Source of the DNA: CBDIHH01 sp965279095
GTDB taxonomy: Bacteria; Pseudomonadota; Alphaproteobacteria; Caulobacterales; Caulobacteraceae
Length of the DNA stretch: 64,000 nucleotides
Assembly (NCBI GenBank): GCA_965279095.1
Contig: CBDIHH010000005.1
Location: 62,001-126,000 of the forward strand
Direction: 5' to 3'
The notes beneath the pieces are model-generated. The model did no database searches, had not been told where the DNA came from, and saw nothing but the letters and a program-made list of their open reading frames with translations. This document shows positions 40,213 to 47,896 of the stretch, one piece after another. Every line of letters begins with the position of its first letter. Positions within the stretch are counted from its first letter, which is position 1. A program made the translations under genes and the position numbers.

Positions 40213-42039
40213 ATGGTTGATCGCTACCTGTCCGACGCGCTCAAGGCGCGCGGCCTTCGCAGCCTGCACGACTTCAACAACGTTGGCGGCACCTTCGGCG
40301 CCCTTGGCTATGACGCCGCGGATCGGATCAACTACGCCCTGGCAGAGAGCGGCGGCGACTTCGGGGTGTTCGTGCCGCGGAACACCCACGCGACGGGCGC
40401 CGGCCACTGGAACATCCAGCAGCCCATCCTGATGCCTGCGACTCGGGGCTGGCTCGAGGGCCGCGGCGAGGCGAGCGCGATCAAGGCGACCTCGTCGCTG
40501 ACTGGCCCGATGGTCAAGAATTCCGGCAGCGTGATGATGTTCACGAACATCCGGAACCTCCTCCTGGATGGCGGCCTGCGCGACGGGCTGACCAACGCCG
40601 CCATCGACGGGATGCAGTTCCTGCTGGGCACGGCGAACTACAGCACGTCGGACGCCGCAACGGTCGTCGACGCCCGCAACACCTTCGATGGCATCCAGAT
40701 CCTGAACTGCCCGGGCAGCTCCTTCGTGCTCGCCGGTCGCGGTGAGACCAGCCTGTCGAATTTCAAGTTCCAGAATTGCGGCAAATACAATCTGCTCTGC
40801 TCGGCCTTCGACACGCACATCCGCGGCGGCTTCGCCGGCGAGAGCGGGCTGAGCAACGTCGTGCTCGACACGTCGGGCGCGAACAGCATTTCCGGCACGA
40901 GTGGGACCGCCGCGTCGTCGATCCTGATGTCGGGCGTGAAAGCTTGGTGGGGCGGGCTGCAGGCGACAAACCCGTCCAGCGGCGCAGTCGTGAAAATCAC
41001 GACGGCCGTGCTGACGAGCCTCTTCGGCTATGTTTCGTCGGGCGGTAGCAAGACGAGCGATACCGAGCGGCGCAAGATGGAGTTCGTCTACATCTTCGGG
41101 GGCGTCTACACGGACCCGACAGGCACTCGCTGGCCGTCGAGCGGCGCCTATTCCGCCCAGTCCACCGGGCCGACGGGGGTCCCGTGGGGCAATCTGCTCG
41201 ACGCGAGCAACTTCCTCATCAAGGCCGACAAGACGGACCTGTCGCATTGTGAAAGCCAGGACGGCTGGGGTGTGGACCTGGAGATCCGGGGCAAGGCCAA
41301 CCTGATCACCGCGTTCCACCTCAACCAAGGCTCCGCCGCGCCCCGGCAATGGTACAACAACCAGCCCTGGGTCCACTTCCACGGGGGCGACGTGAACGGC
41401 GGCGCTCAGCGCGCCGAGGACAACCACGTCGAGCTGATCCTCAACGATCAGAGCGGGGCGGGCTTCACGAACACGGCCGAGGCAGTCAGCTTCTACACCA
41501 GCGGCGGCACGAGCGGCTTCTCCGGCTCCGGCACTGGCCTGCCACTCGGCAACACCCTGATCATCCACAAGGCCGCCTTCGCCGCGCGCTCGACCCGCCT
41601 TCCCACCCGCATGGGCTACATGCCCTACACCGGCTTCCCCCTGCTGACAGCTCCCACGCCTGCCATCAAGAGTGGCGGGAATACCGGCAACGGCCTGATC
41701 ACGATGGACGCGACGGAGCCGGTCGACACCCGCGCGACGGTCTCAACCTATACGGTGCGGTGCACGACCGCTGCGACCAATGGCGGGACTTTCGAGGTCA
41801 AGAAGGGCTCGTCTGTCTCGAACGCCCTGGCTCAGACGGCGATCGGAACAGTTGCGGTCGGCGCGACTTGGGCCAATCAGATCAAGTTCACCATCGCGGA
41901 TGGCTCGACCGATTTCGTCGTCGGGGACGGCTGGGACATCGTGGTCGCCCAAGGGGGCACGTCGATCCCTGTGATCCGAGGCTCGAAAGGATCGGGCGTC
42001 GACATCAACCAGGTCATCATCGACCGGGTGGCCTACTAG
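40213..42039 (+). CDS. right-handed beta-helix tailspike protein
   Basis: 608 aa. N-terminal VDRYLSDALKARGLRSLHDFNNVGGTFGALGYDAADRINYALAESGGDFGVFVPRN by position is the typical pectate-lyase-like entry, followed by repeated short beta-rungs (MVKNSGSVMMFTNIRNLLLDGG, FDGIQILNCPGSSFVLAG, LSNFKFQNCGKYNLLCS). The C-terminal ~100 residues form a separate domain. It is probably a tailspike that binds or cleaves surface polysaccharide; catalytic residues cannot be assigned by eye. Confidence 0.78.
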   Translation: MVDRYLSDALKARGLRSLHDFNNVGGTFGALGYDAADRINYALAESGGDFGVFVPRNTHATGAGHWNIQQPILMPATRGWLEGRGEASAIKATSSLTGPMVKNSGSVMMFTNIRNLLLDGGLRDGLTNAAIDGMQFLLGTANYSTSDAATVVDARNTFDGIQILNCPGSSFVLAGRGETSLSNFKFQNCGKYNLLCSAFDTHIRGGFAGESGLSNVVLDTSGANSISGTSGTAASSILMSGVKAWWGGLQATNPSSGAVVKITTAVLTSLFGYVSSGGSKTSDTERRKMEFVYIFGGVYTDPTGTRWPSSGAYSAQSTGPTGVPWGNLLDASNFLIKADKTDLSHCESQDGWGVDLEIRGKANLITAFHLNQGSAAPRQWYNNQPWVHFHGGDVNGGAQRAEDNHVELILNDQSGAGFTNTAEAVSFYTSGGTSGFSGSGTGLPLGNTLIIHKAAFAARSTRLPTRMGYMPYTGFPLLTAPTPAIKSGGNTGNGLITMDATEPVDTRATVSTYTVRCTTAATNGGTFEVKKGSSVSNALAQTAIGTVAVGATWANQIKFTIADGSTDFVVGDGWDIVVAQGGTSIPVIRGSKGSGVDINQVIIDRVAY

Positions 42040-42046
42040 GCGGGAT

Positions 42047-42718
42047 CTACCGCGACGCGTGCAGCCGAACTACGATCGGCTCTGCCGCCCGTGGACGGGC
42101 CTCCGCGTAAACGCTGCCTTGAGCGCGCTCCCATAGATCAAGGGCTCCAGCGTCTGAAATCGTGCTCTCGCCGGCATTGACCAGCCGCACGTCTCGAAAC
42201 CCTGCCTCGCGGAGCAGGCGGGTCAACGACGCCCCGTCATACATCCAGCGATGCTCACGGAAGCCGCGGATGAACCGGCGTGCCCTAGCGGCGAAGCCTT
42301 GGGGCCCTTGGTATGCCAGCAACGTCCGCTCTATGAGCCGATCAGCGTCGCCGTCAGCGGCATAGGCGCGGACCATCGCAGCAAGGTCAGGCACTGAAAC
42401 CCTAAGTACTCCGTCGGATTTCAGGACCCGCCGCGCTTCGCGCAGGAAGGCCACAGCCGCGGGCCGGTCGAGGTGCTCGAGCATATGCGAGGTGTAGACG
42501 ACATCCACCACGCAATCGGAAAACGGCAGGGTGCTGCCAACGAACCGCACATCGTGCTGGCGAAGAACGTCGAGGTATGCCCGCCACTTCCCCCCAAGAA
42601 AGTGGCGCGCGAACTCGTACAGCGGCGGGCGCGAAAACAGCACCAGGGTCGCGTTGTCGAAGTTCAGCCACCCGGGGGTGGGGCGACGGCCGCAACCGAC
42701 ATTGATGCGTAAAGTCAC
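42047..42718 (-). CDS. class I SAM-dependent methyltransferase (opposite-strand moron)
   Basis: 223 aa from GTG 42718 with GGAG five bases upstream; an ATG 11 codons further up has no ribosome-binding site. SAM motif I is RINVGCGRRPTPGWLNFD (residues ~5-22). Also DVVYTSHMLEHLDRPAAVAFLREARRVLKSDGVLRVSVPDL by position, the Methyltransf_11 core of sugar or lipid O-methyltransferases. It is transcribed against the late genes between tailspike and GH16 genes and ends seven bases from the tailspike stop, so it is likely expressed independently in the lysogen, perhaps altering surface glycans and phage receptors. Confidence 0.8.
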   Translation of the reverse strand: MTLRINVGCGRRPTPGWLNFDNATLVLFSRPPLYEFARHFLGGKWRAYLDVLRQHDVRFVGSTLPFSDCVVDVVYTSHMLEHLDRPAAVAFLREARRVLKSDGVLRVSVPDLAAMVRAYAADGDADRLIERTLLAYQGPQGFAARARRFIRGFREHRWMYDGASLTRLLREAGFRDVRLVNAGESTISDAGALDLWERAQGSVYAEARPRAAEPIVVRLHASR

Positions 42719-42822
42719 GGGTGCTCCTCCAGCCAGAAAACCATGGCGCATTCGTCGCGCCGGTCAAGCGAGGCGGGAGCCAGCGCACCCGATTCAACCT
42801 CCGATCAGCCCCCCGAGGCGAC

Positions 42823-43680
42823 ATGACCCAGCTCACCATCGACGGCCGCACGCTGTCATCGACCTTCTGCGAGACGTTCGGCAAGCCGCTGGACTTCGCC
42901 CGGTGGAAGACGACCTACGCCTGGAACAACCAGGTCAAGGATCCGACGCCCGGAGCGAAAAAGACCTCGACCCTTGATGCCCACATCGACGCGGCGGCGT
43001 CCGGCTACATGCGGCGCACACTGGCTGACGACGACTTCCCCGAGCGCCAGATCTATTCGGACGCTGGCCTCGGCATCGACCCGTTCACGGTCACGTCGAC
43101 CGGCCTGACGATTACGGCCCGGCCAATCACTCCGGAAGAACGCGCCCGCCACGTGCAGGGCTATTGGGGCCGGGAATTCGCATCCGGCCTGCTGACGACC
43201 GAGCGCAGCTTCGCCCAGCGCTATGGCTATTTCGAGCTCGAGGCGCGGTTCCCCACCACCCCGGGGACCTGGGGCGGCTTCTGGCTGCTCGAGCCGCATG
43301 ATCCGAAAGCCTTCAACCACAATGAGATCGACGCGGTCGAGACCATCGGCGGCGAACCGACCATGGCCCATTTCACCGGGCACTGGTGGCCGGCCAAGCC
43401 GACTAAGGCGGTCAAGGGCGTGGCGATCAAGCCGGTGAAGATGGGCGTCTATCACCGTTGGGGCGTGCTCTGGACGCCGGAGAGCATCGTCAGCGTGCTG
43501 GACGGCGTCGTCCAGGAGCGCACCCGCATGCCGAACGTCGGCTGGCACGCGCCCATGTATATGCTGATCGATCTGGCTGTCGGCGGCCGGTGGCCAGAGA
43601 GCGTCACCGGCCCGCCGAAGGCGGCCGACTATCCGGCGGCGCTCAACGTCCGCCGTGTGCGCGCCTTCGCGCTGGTCTGA
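42823..43680 (+). CDS. GH16-family glycanase (polysaccharide depolymerase)
   Basis: 285 aa from ATG 42823 (GAGGCGAC upstream). Catalytic motif NEIDAVETIGG with E168, D170 and E173 is the ExDxxE of family 16 glycoside hydrolases. Other family features: FEARFPTTPGTWGGFWLLEP, HRWGVLWTPESIVSVLDGV, MYMLIDLAVGGRWP. There is no signal peptide. With the tail genes it is probably a virion or lysis-stage depolymerase for a beta-glucan/galactan-type host exopolysaccharide. Confidence 0.85.
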   Translation: MTQLTIDGRTLSSTFCETFGKPLDFARWKTTYAWNNQVKDPTPGAKKTSTLDAHIDAAASGYMRRTLADDDFPERQIYSDAGLGIDPFTVTSTGLTITARPITPEERARHVQGYWGREFASGLLTTERSFAQRYGYFELEARFPTTPGTWGGFWLLEPHDPKAFNHNEIDAVETIGGEPTMAHFTGHWWPAKPTKAVKGVAIKPVKMGVYHRWGVLWTPESIVSVLDGVVQERTRMPNVGWHAPMYMLIDLAVGGRWPESVTGPPKAADYPAALNVRRVRAFALV

Positions 43681-43736
43681 CCCACCACCTTTTGGCGCCG
43701 ACAGAGCGCGCCGCTTGCATCCTCTGGAGCAGTCCC

Positions 43737-43781
43737 ATGAACCCAACCCCCTGGGCGACCGCCTTCGCGTGTCCGCCATGA
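43737..43781 (+). CDS. 14-codon mini-ORF coupled to next gene
   Basis: ATG 43737 (preceded by GGAG) to TGA 43781, product MNPTPWATAFACPP. Its stop overlaps the next ATG (43778) as ATGA. It could be a translational-coupling leader, or the remnant of a longer gene. No other evidence. Confidence 0.3.
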   Translation: MNPTPWATAFACPP

Positions 43782-44218
43782 CGATCGAAGAGCTAGGCCT
43801 CAAGGCCGGCCCCTACGCGGGCATGCTGCTCGCCGCCCTTGGCGGCGGAGGCATCTGGAAGTGGCTCACCGCGCGCGAAACGGTGAAGCCGGCGGCGACA
43901 GAGCAGGCCGGCATGATGATGGAAAACGCCTTCGCGCACCTTCGTCAGGAGATCGATCGCCAGGACGCGGCGCTCAAGTCCCTTCGCGAGGATGGCCACC
44001 GCCTGCGCAACGCGCTGATGAAGCTGGAGGGCGCCTACGCTCGGCTCGTCCGGTTCACCCAGGACTGCCTGGCCACCCTGGCGGAGGCGGGCATCGATCA
44101 CCCTGATCCGCCCCGCGGGATGACACACGAGGACATCAACGAGCTCATGCGCGGGCCGGTGGCTCCGTATCGGCCGGGCCCGGCGCGGCCTGTGACGGAC
44201 AAGGACGAGGGCCGATGA
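43778..44218 (+). CDS. membrane-anchored lysis-region protein
   Basis: 146 aa from ATG 43778. One transmembrane segment (YAGMLLAALGGGGIWKWL, residues ~11-28), then a coiled coil (HLRQEIDRQDAALKSLREDGHRLRNALMKLEGAYARLV by position) and a proline-rich tail. It stands first in the lysis cassette and could be an antiholin or a virion-egress factor. Not recognised. ATGA overlap with the holin-like gene. Confidence 0.6.
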   Translation: MTIEELGLKAGPYAGMLLAALGGGGIWKWLTARETVKPAATEQAGMMMENAFAHLRQEIDRQDAALKSLREDGHRLRNALMKLEGAYARLVRFTQDCLATLAEAGIDHPDPPRGMTHEDINELMRGPVAPYRPGPARPVTDKDEGR

Positions 44219-44559
44219 ACCTCAACCCGTTCCCCGCCATGCTCAAGGCGGCGCCCGTCAGGCTGTGGGCGTTGATCCTGGCGGGGCCGCCCCTGACGGT
44301 GTTCGCCGCCGGCCTGGTCGGCGTCGTGTGGAAGGGCCCCTGGCCCGCGGCGCTGGCCGGCCAGCAGCTGAGCATCCTCGGCCATGCGCTGCTGATCGCG
44401 ATGGCCCTGATCGGCGTGATCGTCATCGCCCTGGCCGCCGTGAAGGTGAAGGCCACCGGCCTCGCCGGCACCGGCTTCGAGGTCGAGGGCAACGACGAGG
44501 AGCATCAGACCGTCAGCGCCACCGTCTCCGCCACCGTCTCCAAGGAGCCTGCCCCATGA
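44215..44559 (+). CDS. holin-like protein
   Basis: 114 aa with two transmembrane segments: LWALILAGPPLTVFAAGLVGVVW (residues ~17-39) and ILGHALLIAMALIGVIVIALAAV (residues ~54-76), and a polar C-terminal tail. Directly precedes the endolysin gene (ATGA overlap). The topology and position support a class II type holin; no family assignment. Confidence 0.68.
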   Translation: MNLNPFPAMLKAAPVRLWALILAGPPLTVFAAGLVGVVWKGPWPAALAGQQLSILGHALLIAMALIGVIVIALAAVKVKATGLAGTGFEVEGNDEEHQTVSATVSATVSKEPAP

Positions 44560-45074
44560 CCTTCGTTCTCGGCGAACGCAGCCTCGAGCGCGCGCGCCAC
44601 GTGGACCCCGCGCTCATCGCCGTGGTCCAGCAGGCCCTGATCCTCTCGCCGGTCGACGCCGGATTCACCGAGGACCAGAGCCGCACAGTCGAGCAGCAGC
44701 GTCGCAAGTTCGACACCGGCGTCTCGAAGGTTCGGCCAGGGCCGTCGGCGACGCACATGATCCAGTCGGACGGCTACTCCAAGGCGGTGGACCTGGTCCC
44801 CTGGATCGACGGCGCCTTCCAATGGGGCGATGGCCAGTGGCGGGTCCGGACCAAGGCTGGCGTGGTGCTGCGGCCCTTCTTTGACCTAGCCGCGGCCATG
44901 CGCGCGGCGGCCATCAAGCGCGGCGTCCGCCTGCGCTGGGGCGCCATCTGGGACCGGACGCTCAACGACCTGCCGGACACGGCTGCCGGCCTGGCCCGGG
45001 CCATGGAGGACTACAAGATCCGCCACGTCGGCGCGGATTTCCTCGACGGCCCGCACTTCGAGCTCCGGCCGTGA
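44556..45074 (+). CDS. M15-family peptidoglycan peptidase (endolysin)
   Basis: 172 aa from ATG 44556. The Zn site is made by H67 (SATHM), D79 (GYSKAVDLVPW) and H167 (FLDGPHFEL), as in phage L-alanyl-D-glutamate/D-Ala-D-Ala type M15 peptidases. It cleaves peptide cross-links in the wall at lysis. No signal peptide, so export relies on the holin. GTGA overlap with the i-spanin gene. Confidence 0.88.
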   Translation: MTFVLGERSLERARHVDPALIAVVQQALILSPVDAGFTEDQSRTVEQQRRKFDTGVSKVRPGPSATHMIQSDGYSKAVDLVPWIDGAFQWGDGQWRVRTKAGVVLRPFFDLAAAMRAAAIKRGVRLRWGAIWDRTLNDLPDTAAGLARAMEDYKIRHVGADFLDGPHFELRP

Positions 45075-45499
45075 TCCTCGCGCCGCGCCTCTGGCTGCTG
45101 GGCGGGGTCCTGGTTGCCTTCGCCCTGCTGGCCGGACTGGTCGCCTACTATCGGCACGACGCGCATCAGGCGCATGCCGAGGCGACCGCAGCGCGGGGGA
45201 GGGAGGTCGTGGCCCAGGGCGAGGCCAAGGCGGCCGACAAGGCGCTGGGCATCGTCCAGGCCGGCCAAGCCCGCGACATCACCATCATCAACCGCGAAGG
45301 CGAACACCGTGCAACGATCCTCTCCGCGCCGGGCGCCGGCGCTGCTGCCGATCCTGGCCTGCTTGACGCTCTCCATCGGGGGATGTGCGGGTATCCAGTC
45401 ACGACCGACCCTCGTTGCGCTGGACTGCGCCCGGCTGATCCCGCCATCGTATCGGGCGCCGGTGAAGGGGGTGAACCTGCCGGGGCCGACGGTCGGTGA
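45071..45499 (+). CDS. i-spanin (Rz-like)
   Basis: 142 aa from GTG 45071 (GTGA overlap). N-terminal membrane anchor (LWLLGGVLVAFALLAGLVAYY, residues ~7-27) and a periplasmic coiled coil (AHAEATAARGREVVAQGEAKAADKALGIVQAGQARDITIINREGEH by position). It bridges to the outer-membrane partner encoded inside it in the +1 frame. Confidence 0.8.
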   Translation: MILAPRLWLLGGVLVAFALLAGLVAYYRHDAHQAHAEATAARGREVVAQGEAKAADKALGIVQAGQARDITIINREGEHRATILSAPGAGAAADPGLLDALHRGMCGYPVTTDPRCAGLRPADPAIVSGAGEGGEPAGADGR

Positions 45500-45653
45500 G
45501 ATCGCCGCGGCGCTGGACGGCCAGACCGCGCGCCTGACCCTGGCGAACGGGCGCACGTCGGATCTGATCGCCCTGGCCGACGCCTGCCAGGCGCAGCAGG
45601 CGCAGACGGCGAAAGCCCTGGCCCCCCGTCCGTGGTGGAGGTTCACCCCGTAG
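45309..45653 (+). CDS. o-spanin (Rz1-like lipoprotein), embedded gene
   Basis: 114 aa from GTG 45309, starting inside the i-spanin gene in another frame and extending 154 bases past it. Lipobox LTLSIGGC (Cys ~26) after a short basic start and hydrophobic stretch marks an outer-membrane lipoprotein. The tail has DLPGPTVGEIAA-like PG-rich sequence (NLPGPTVGEI) and ends with APRPWWRFTP. Together with the i-spanin it fuses inner and outer membranes in the last step of lysis. Confidence 0.78.
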   Translation: MQRSSPRRAPALLPILACLTLSIGGCAGIQSRPTLVALDCARLIPPSYRAPVKGVNLPGPTVGEIAAALDGQTARLTLANGRTSDLIALADACQAQQAQTAKALAPRPWWRFTP

Positions 45654-45681
45654 GACTGGAACCCTAATTCTTAACGCGGCA

Positions 45682-45707
45682 TTGACACCCTGTGGATAGG
45701 CTACCAT
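45682..45707 (+). promoter_or_regulatory. Caulobacter-type promoter of the HicB/HicA-like pair
   Basis: TTGACA (45682-45687), 12 bases, then GCTACCAT (45700-45707) fits the Caulobacter housekeeping consensus TTGACgS-N10-14-GCTANAWC. The predicted start (~45714) lies after the possible GTG 45692 and before ATG 45740, deciding the start of the gene. Confidence 0.62.
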
Positions 45708-45739
45708 TTTGGCAGGCTATCTGGGAAAGTGACCAAAAA

Positions 45740-46000
45740 ATGCCTAGCAACGTTCTGCGAGTCCTGATCATCAAGGAAGATGACCTGCTCGTCGCGCAGT
45801 GCCTGGAGCATGATATCGCGGTCCAGGCGAGCAACATCGACGACCTGCAGCGCCGGTTCGAGGACGCCATCGTCCTTGAAAACGGCATGGGCAGCTTGGA
45901 TGGGATCCCGCCCGCGCCGGAAGATTTCCACGAGAAATGGGACCTGGCCGAGGCTATGAAGAGCAATATCGACAACGCCGAAATGCGCCTGGCCGCGTAA
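45740..46000 (+). CDS. HicB-like antitoxin-type small protein
   Basis: 86 aa from ATG 45740. The N-terminus (VLRVLIIKEDDLLVAQCLEHDIAVQASNIDDLQRRFEDAIVLE by position) follows the HicB fold pattern: a beta strand with a charged turn, VAQCLEHDIAVQ, then a helix. The remainder (GIPPAPEDFHEKWDLAEAMKS) does not contain the usual HicB DNA-binding domain. Followed after 13 bases by the HicA-like gene. It has its own promoter, unlike the late genes. Confidence 0.55.
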   Translation: MPSNVLRVLIIKEDDLLVAQCLEHDIAVQASNIDDLQRRFEDAIVLENGMGSLDGIPPAPEDFHEKWDLAEAMKSNIDNAEMRLAA

Positions 46001-46013
46001 CCCAGTCGCCGAG

Positions 46014-46265
46014 ATGGCATTCCCTTTCGGATCGCCGACGCTCGGCGCATACATTGCTTGGGCGAGGTCCGAAGGCTGTGAATGCAAGACCGGGTACGGA
46101 GGCATCCATGGGTCCGTGTTTTGGGTACTCACCGCGAAATCCGGGAAGCATGTCACCATCGTCGGCCTGCAGCAGGACGAGCGGCTGACGTCGTCCTACA
46201 TCAATAATCTTGACCGACGCCTTGGCCTGACCTCGCCCTTTCCACGGATTTCTCTCGACTCTTGA
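46014..46265 (+). CDS. HicA-like toxin-type small protein
   Basis: 83 aa. LGAYIAWARSEGCECKTGYGGIHGSVFWVLTAKSGKHVTIVGLQQDERLTSSYINNLDRRLGL by position resembles the HicA dsRNA-binding fold: helix, then GGIHGS in place of the usual GSH motif, a strand, and a helix ending in RRLGL. The conserved His is present but its context differs, so this may be a divergent toxin or an unrelated protein. It is followed by a strong terminator. Confidence 0.5.
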   Translation: MAFPFGSPTLGAYIAWARSEGCECKTGYGGIHGSVFWVLTAKSGKHVTIVGLQQDERLTSSYINNLDRRLGLTSPFPRISLDS

Positions 46266-46296
46266 GCCCCGTCGCCTCGTCGGCGGCGGGGCTTTC
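46266..46296 (+). terminator. strong hairpin terminator after the HicA-like gene
   Basis: Stem of 11 pairs, GCCCCG-T-CGCC / GGCG-G-CGGGGC (46266-46276 with 46282-46292), loop TCGTC, followed by TTTCG. It starts one base after the stop of the HicA-like gene and closes the last rightward transcription unit of the prophage. Confidence 0.65.
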
Positions 46297-46395
46297 GCGC
46301 GTCTTAGGCCATGTTATGGTCTCCCGGCGAAGCCCCCACAGCCTAGCCTCCGTGACGGCGGAGCGAGCGCGCGGTCCCGTCCTATCTGCCGGCGC

Positions 46396-46722
46396 TCAAC
46401 CTTCCAGATGCAGGCTGCAGGCTTTCGAGCCGCACGCTGTGCACCGGAACCGCCCCCGCTCCCATGCCTCCTCCAAATCCACGGATCCCTTGCAGGCGAC
46501 GATCAGGGCCAGCAGGTCCAGCGGCGTGGATGCCTTGCACTGGCTGCATGCCACGGTGATCGACTTCCCCGCGGCCTTGAGCAGGTTCGGAGTGATCCCG
46601 ACCTCATAGCCGCCGGCGTTGCCCCCGGTCGTCGGCTCGGTCGTGCCGGCTTGGCGATAGACCGCGCGGTTCAGGGACCGCAGCGCGGCCCGGGCGGCTT
46701 GGGGGTCGGAGAGGTCGATCAT
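46396..46722 (-). CDS. hypothetical zinc-ribbon protein at prophage end
   Basis: 108 aa. It has two CxxC pairs, ACSQCKAS (residues ~58-65) and FRCTACGSKACSLH (residues ~91-104), that form a zinc ribbon; the N-terminal ~45 residues contain ARAALRSLNRAVYRQAG. Not recognised. It is transcribed leftward toward the phage, next to the att site, and may be a lysogeny-expressed accessory gene. Confidence 0.58.
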   Translation of the reverse strand: MIDLSDPQAARAALRSLNRAVYRQAGTTEPTTGGNAGGYEVGITPNLLKAAGKSITVACSQCKASTPLDLLALIVACKGSVDLEEAWERGRFRCTACGSKACSLHLEG

Positions 46723-46827
46723 GGGCTTGGGACCGTCAGACTCGCCCGGCGCCTATAGGGAGGGGAGGGCGCGCACGGATCGGGAACAGTCAGACGGCCC
46801 TAAGCAAAGTCAACGGCCTGCGATCGA

Positions 46828-46872
46828 CTTTTAATCGAATGGTCGTGGGTTCGACCCCCACCCGGCCTACCA
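46828..46872 (+). other. att site: 3' half of a tRNA-Lys(UUU) gene
   Basis: Starting at the anticodon loop CTTTTAA (anticodon TTT) the sequence continues with the 3' anticodon stem, a variable loop, a perfect T-arm (GTGGG-TTCGACC-CCCAC, 46845-46861), acceptor strand CCGGCCT, discriminator A and an encoded CCA (46870-46872). The matching 5' acceptor (AGGCCGG) and D-arm are absent upstream, so this is only the 3' half. That is the footprint of a prophage integrated in a tRNA gene; the intact tRNA should be at the other end, left of the window. Confidence 0.72.
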
Positions 46873-46912
46873 CACCTCTGATTCCCGGCAGGCATATGGC
46901 GTCGGGAAGGCC

Positions 46913-47896
46913 TTATTTCGGCCTGGGGCCGCCGCCGGCGGCGGGCGATCCGGGCCGGTCGAGAAAGTCGGCCACGACCTTTCCCCAGACCGCTCCATTT
47001 TCCAGGGAGGGGAAGTGACCGACGTCGGACGTCACCAGGAAGGTGAGCTTGGCGGGGTCGAACCAGCTGGCCAGGGTGCGCTCGTGGGACAGGGGCAGGG
47101 CGTGGTCGCGCGACGAGGCGATCAGTAGGGTCGGCGCCTGAAGGGAGGCGATCAGGGCGCGGTTGCGATCGGCCAGGCGCGGGGTGGTCTTGAGCAGACG
47201 CAGGCGCTCCGCCTTGCCCGCTCGATTCGACATGTCGGCGTATTCGGCGACCATCCGCTCGGTCAGCTGTGTCCTGTCGACGAACAGGTTGCCCAGGAAG
47301 AGGCGCCAATACAGCCGCGGCCGGTAGCCGTTCAGGAAGGTGTCGCTGAACCATTCCACCGCGGCGATGGCGAACGGCTGCTTGGCGTTCTTCGACGGGA
47401 AGGCCGGGGTGTTGGCCAGGATAAGGTGGGTGACACGCTCGGGATGCTGGGCGGCGAGGATGAAGGCCGCCTGGCCTCCCCTGGATGTGCCGCCCACGGC
47501 GAAGGTCTCGACGCCAAGCTGCCGGGTCAGGCCATAGGCCAGGTCCGCGAGACGCTGATGTCCGTAACCTTTCGGATCGGGTCCGCTGAGACCTTCCGGC
47601 GGGCCATCGAAGCGGATCACCCGGCGACGCTTCACCAACACGGACGCCCAGCCGTCCCACATGTCGAGCGTGCCGTAGGCGCCGTGGATCAGCACCACGG
47701 CCGGGCCGGACCCTTCATCCTTGACCCTCAACTTCACCCCGTCGACGACCATCATCCGGGATCCGCCGCCGTAGCGGGCCATCAGGGTCTCGTCCGAGAC
47801 GTCCCAAAGGTTCATGGCGAAGCTGGCGTAGGCCGCCGCGAGGGCGAGGATGACGAGGACGGCTGCTCCGGCGCCCCAGGTTCGCTTGGAAGACAT
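46913..47896 (-). CDS. alpha/beta hydrolase, membrane-anchored or secreted
   Basis: 327 aa. N-terminal hydrophobic segment (AAVLVILALAAAYASFAMNLW, residues ~11-31). Hydrolase core: oxyanion HGAYGTLDMWDGW (~residue 71), nucleophile elbow GGTSRGGQ (Ser ~145), acid in SSRDHALPL (Asp ~263) and final His in DVGHFPSLEN. Substrate unknown; proteins of this type are lipases or epoxide/ester hydrolases. First host gene right of the prophage. Confidence 0.82.
   Translation of the reverse strand: MSSKRTWGAGAAVLVILALAAAYASFAMNLWDVSDETLMARYGGGSRMMVVDGVKLRVKDEGSGPAVVLIHGAYGTLDMWDGWASVLVKRRRVIRFDGPPEGLSGPDPKGYGHQRLADLAYGLTRQLGVETFAVGGTSRGGQAAFILAAQHPERVTHLILANTPAFPSKNAKQPFAIAAVEWFSDTFLNGYRPRLYWRLFLGNLFVDRTQLTERMVAEYADMSNRAGKAERLRLLKTTPRLADRNRALIASLQAPTLLIASSRDHALPLSHERTLASWFDPAKLTFLVTSDVGHFPSLENGAVWGKVVADFLDRPGSPAAGGGPRPK

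Noticed and set aside
45692..45740. GTG 45692 as start of the HicB-like gene
   Set aside because: It lies inside the predicted promoter, upstream of the expected transcription start.
46797..46872. complete tRNA gene at the prophage end
   Set aside because: No 5' acceptor strand matching CCGGCCT and no D-arm; only the 3' half is tRNA.
1..46872. integrase, excisionase or transposase genes
   Set aside because: None of the frames shows a tyrosine- or serine-recombinase signature; the integrase must lie left of the window.
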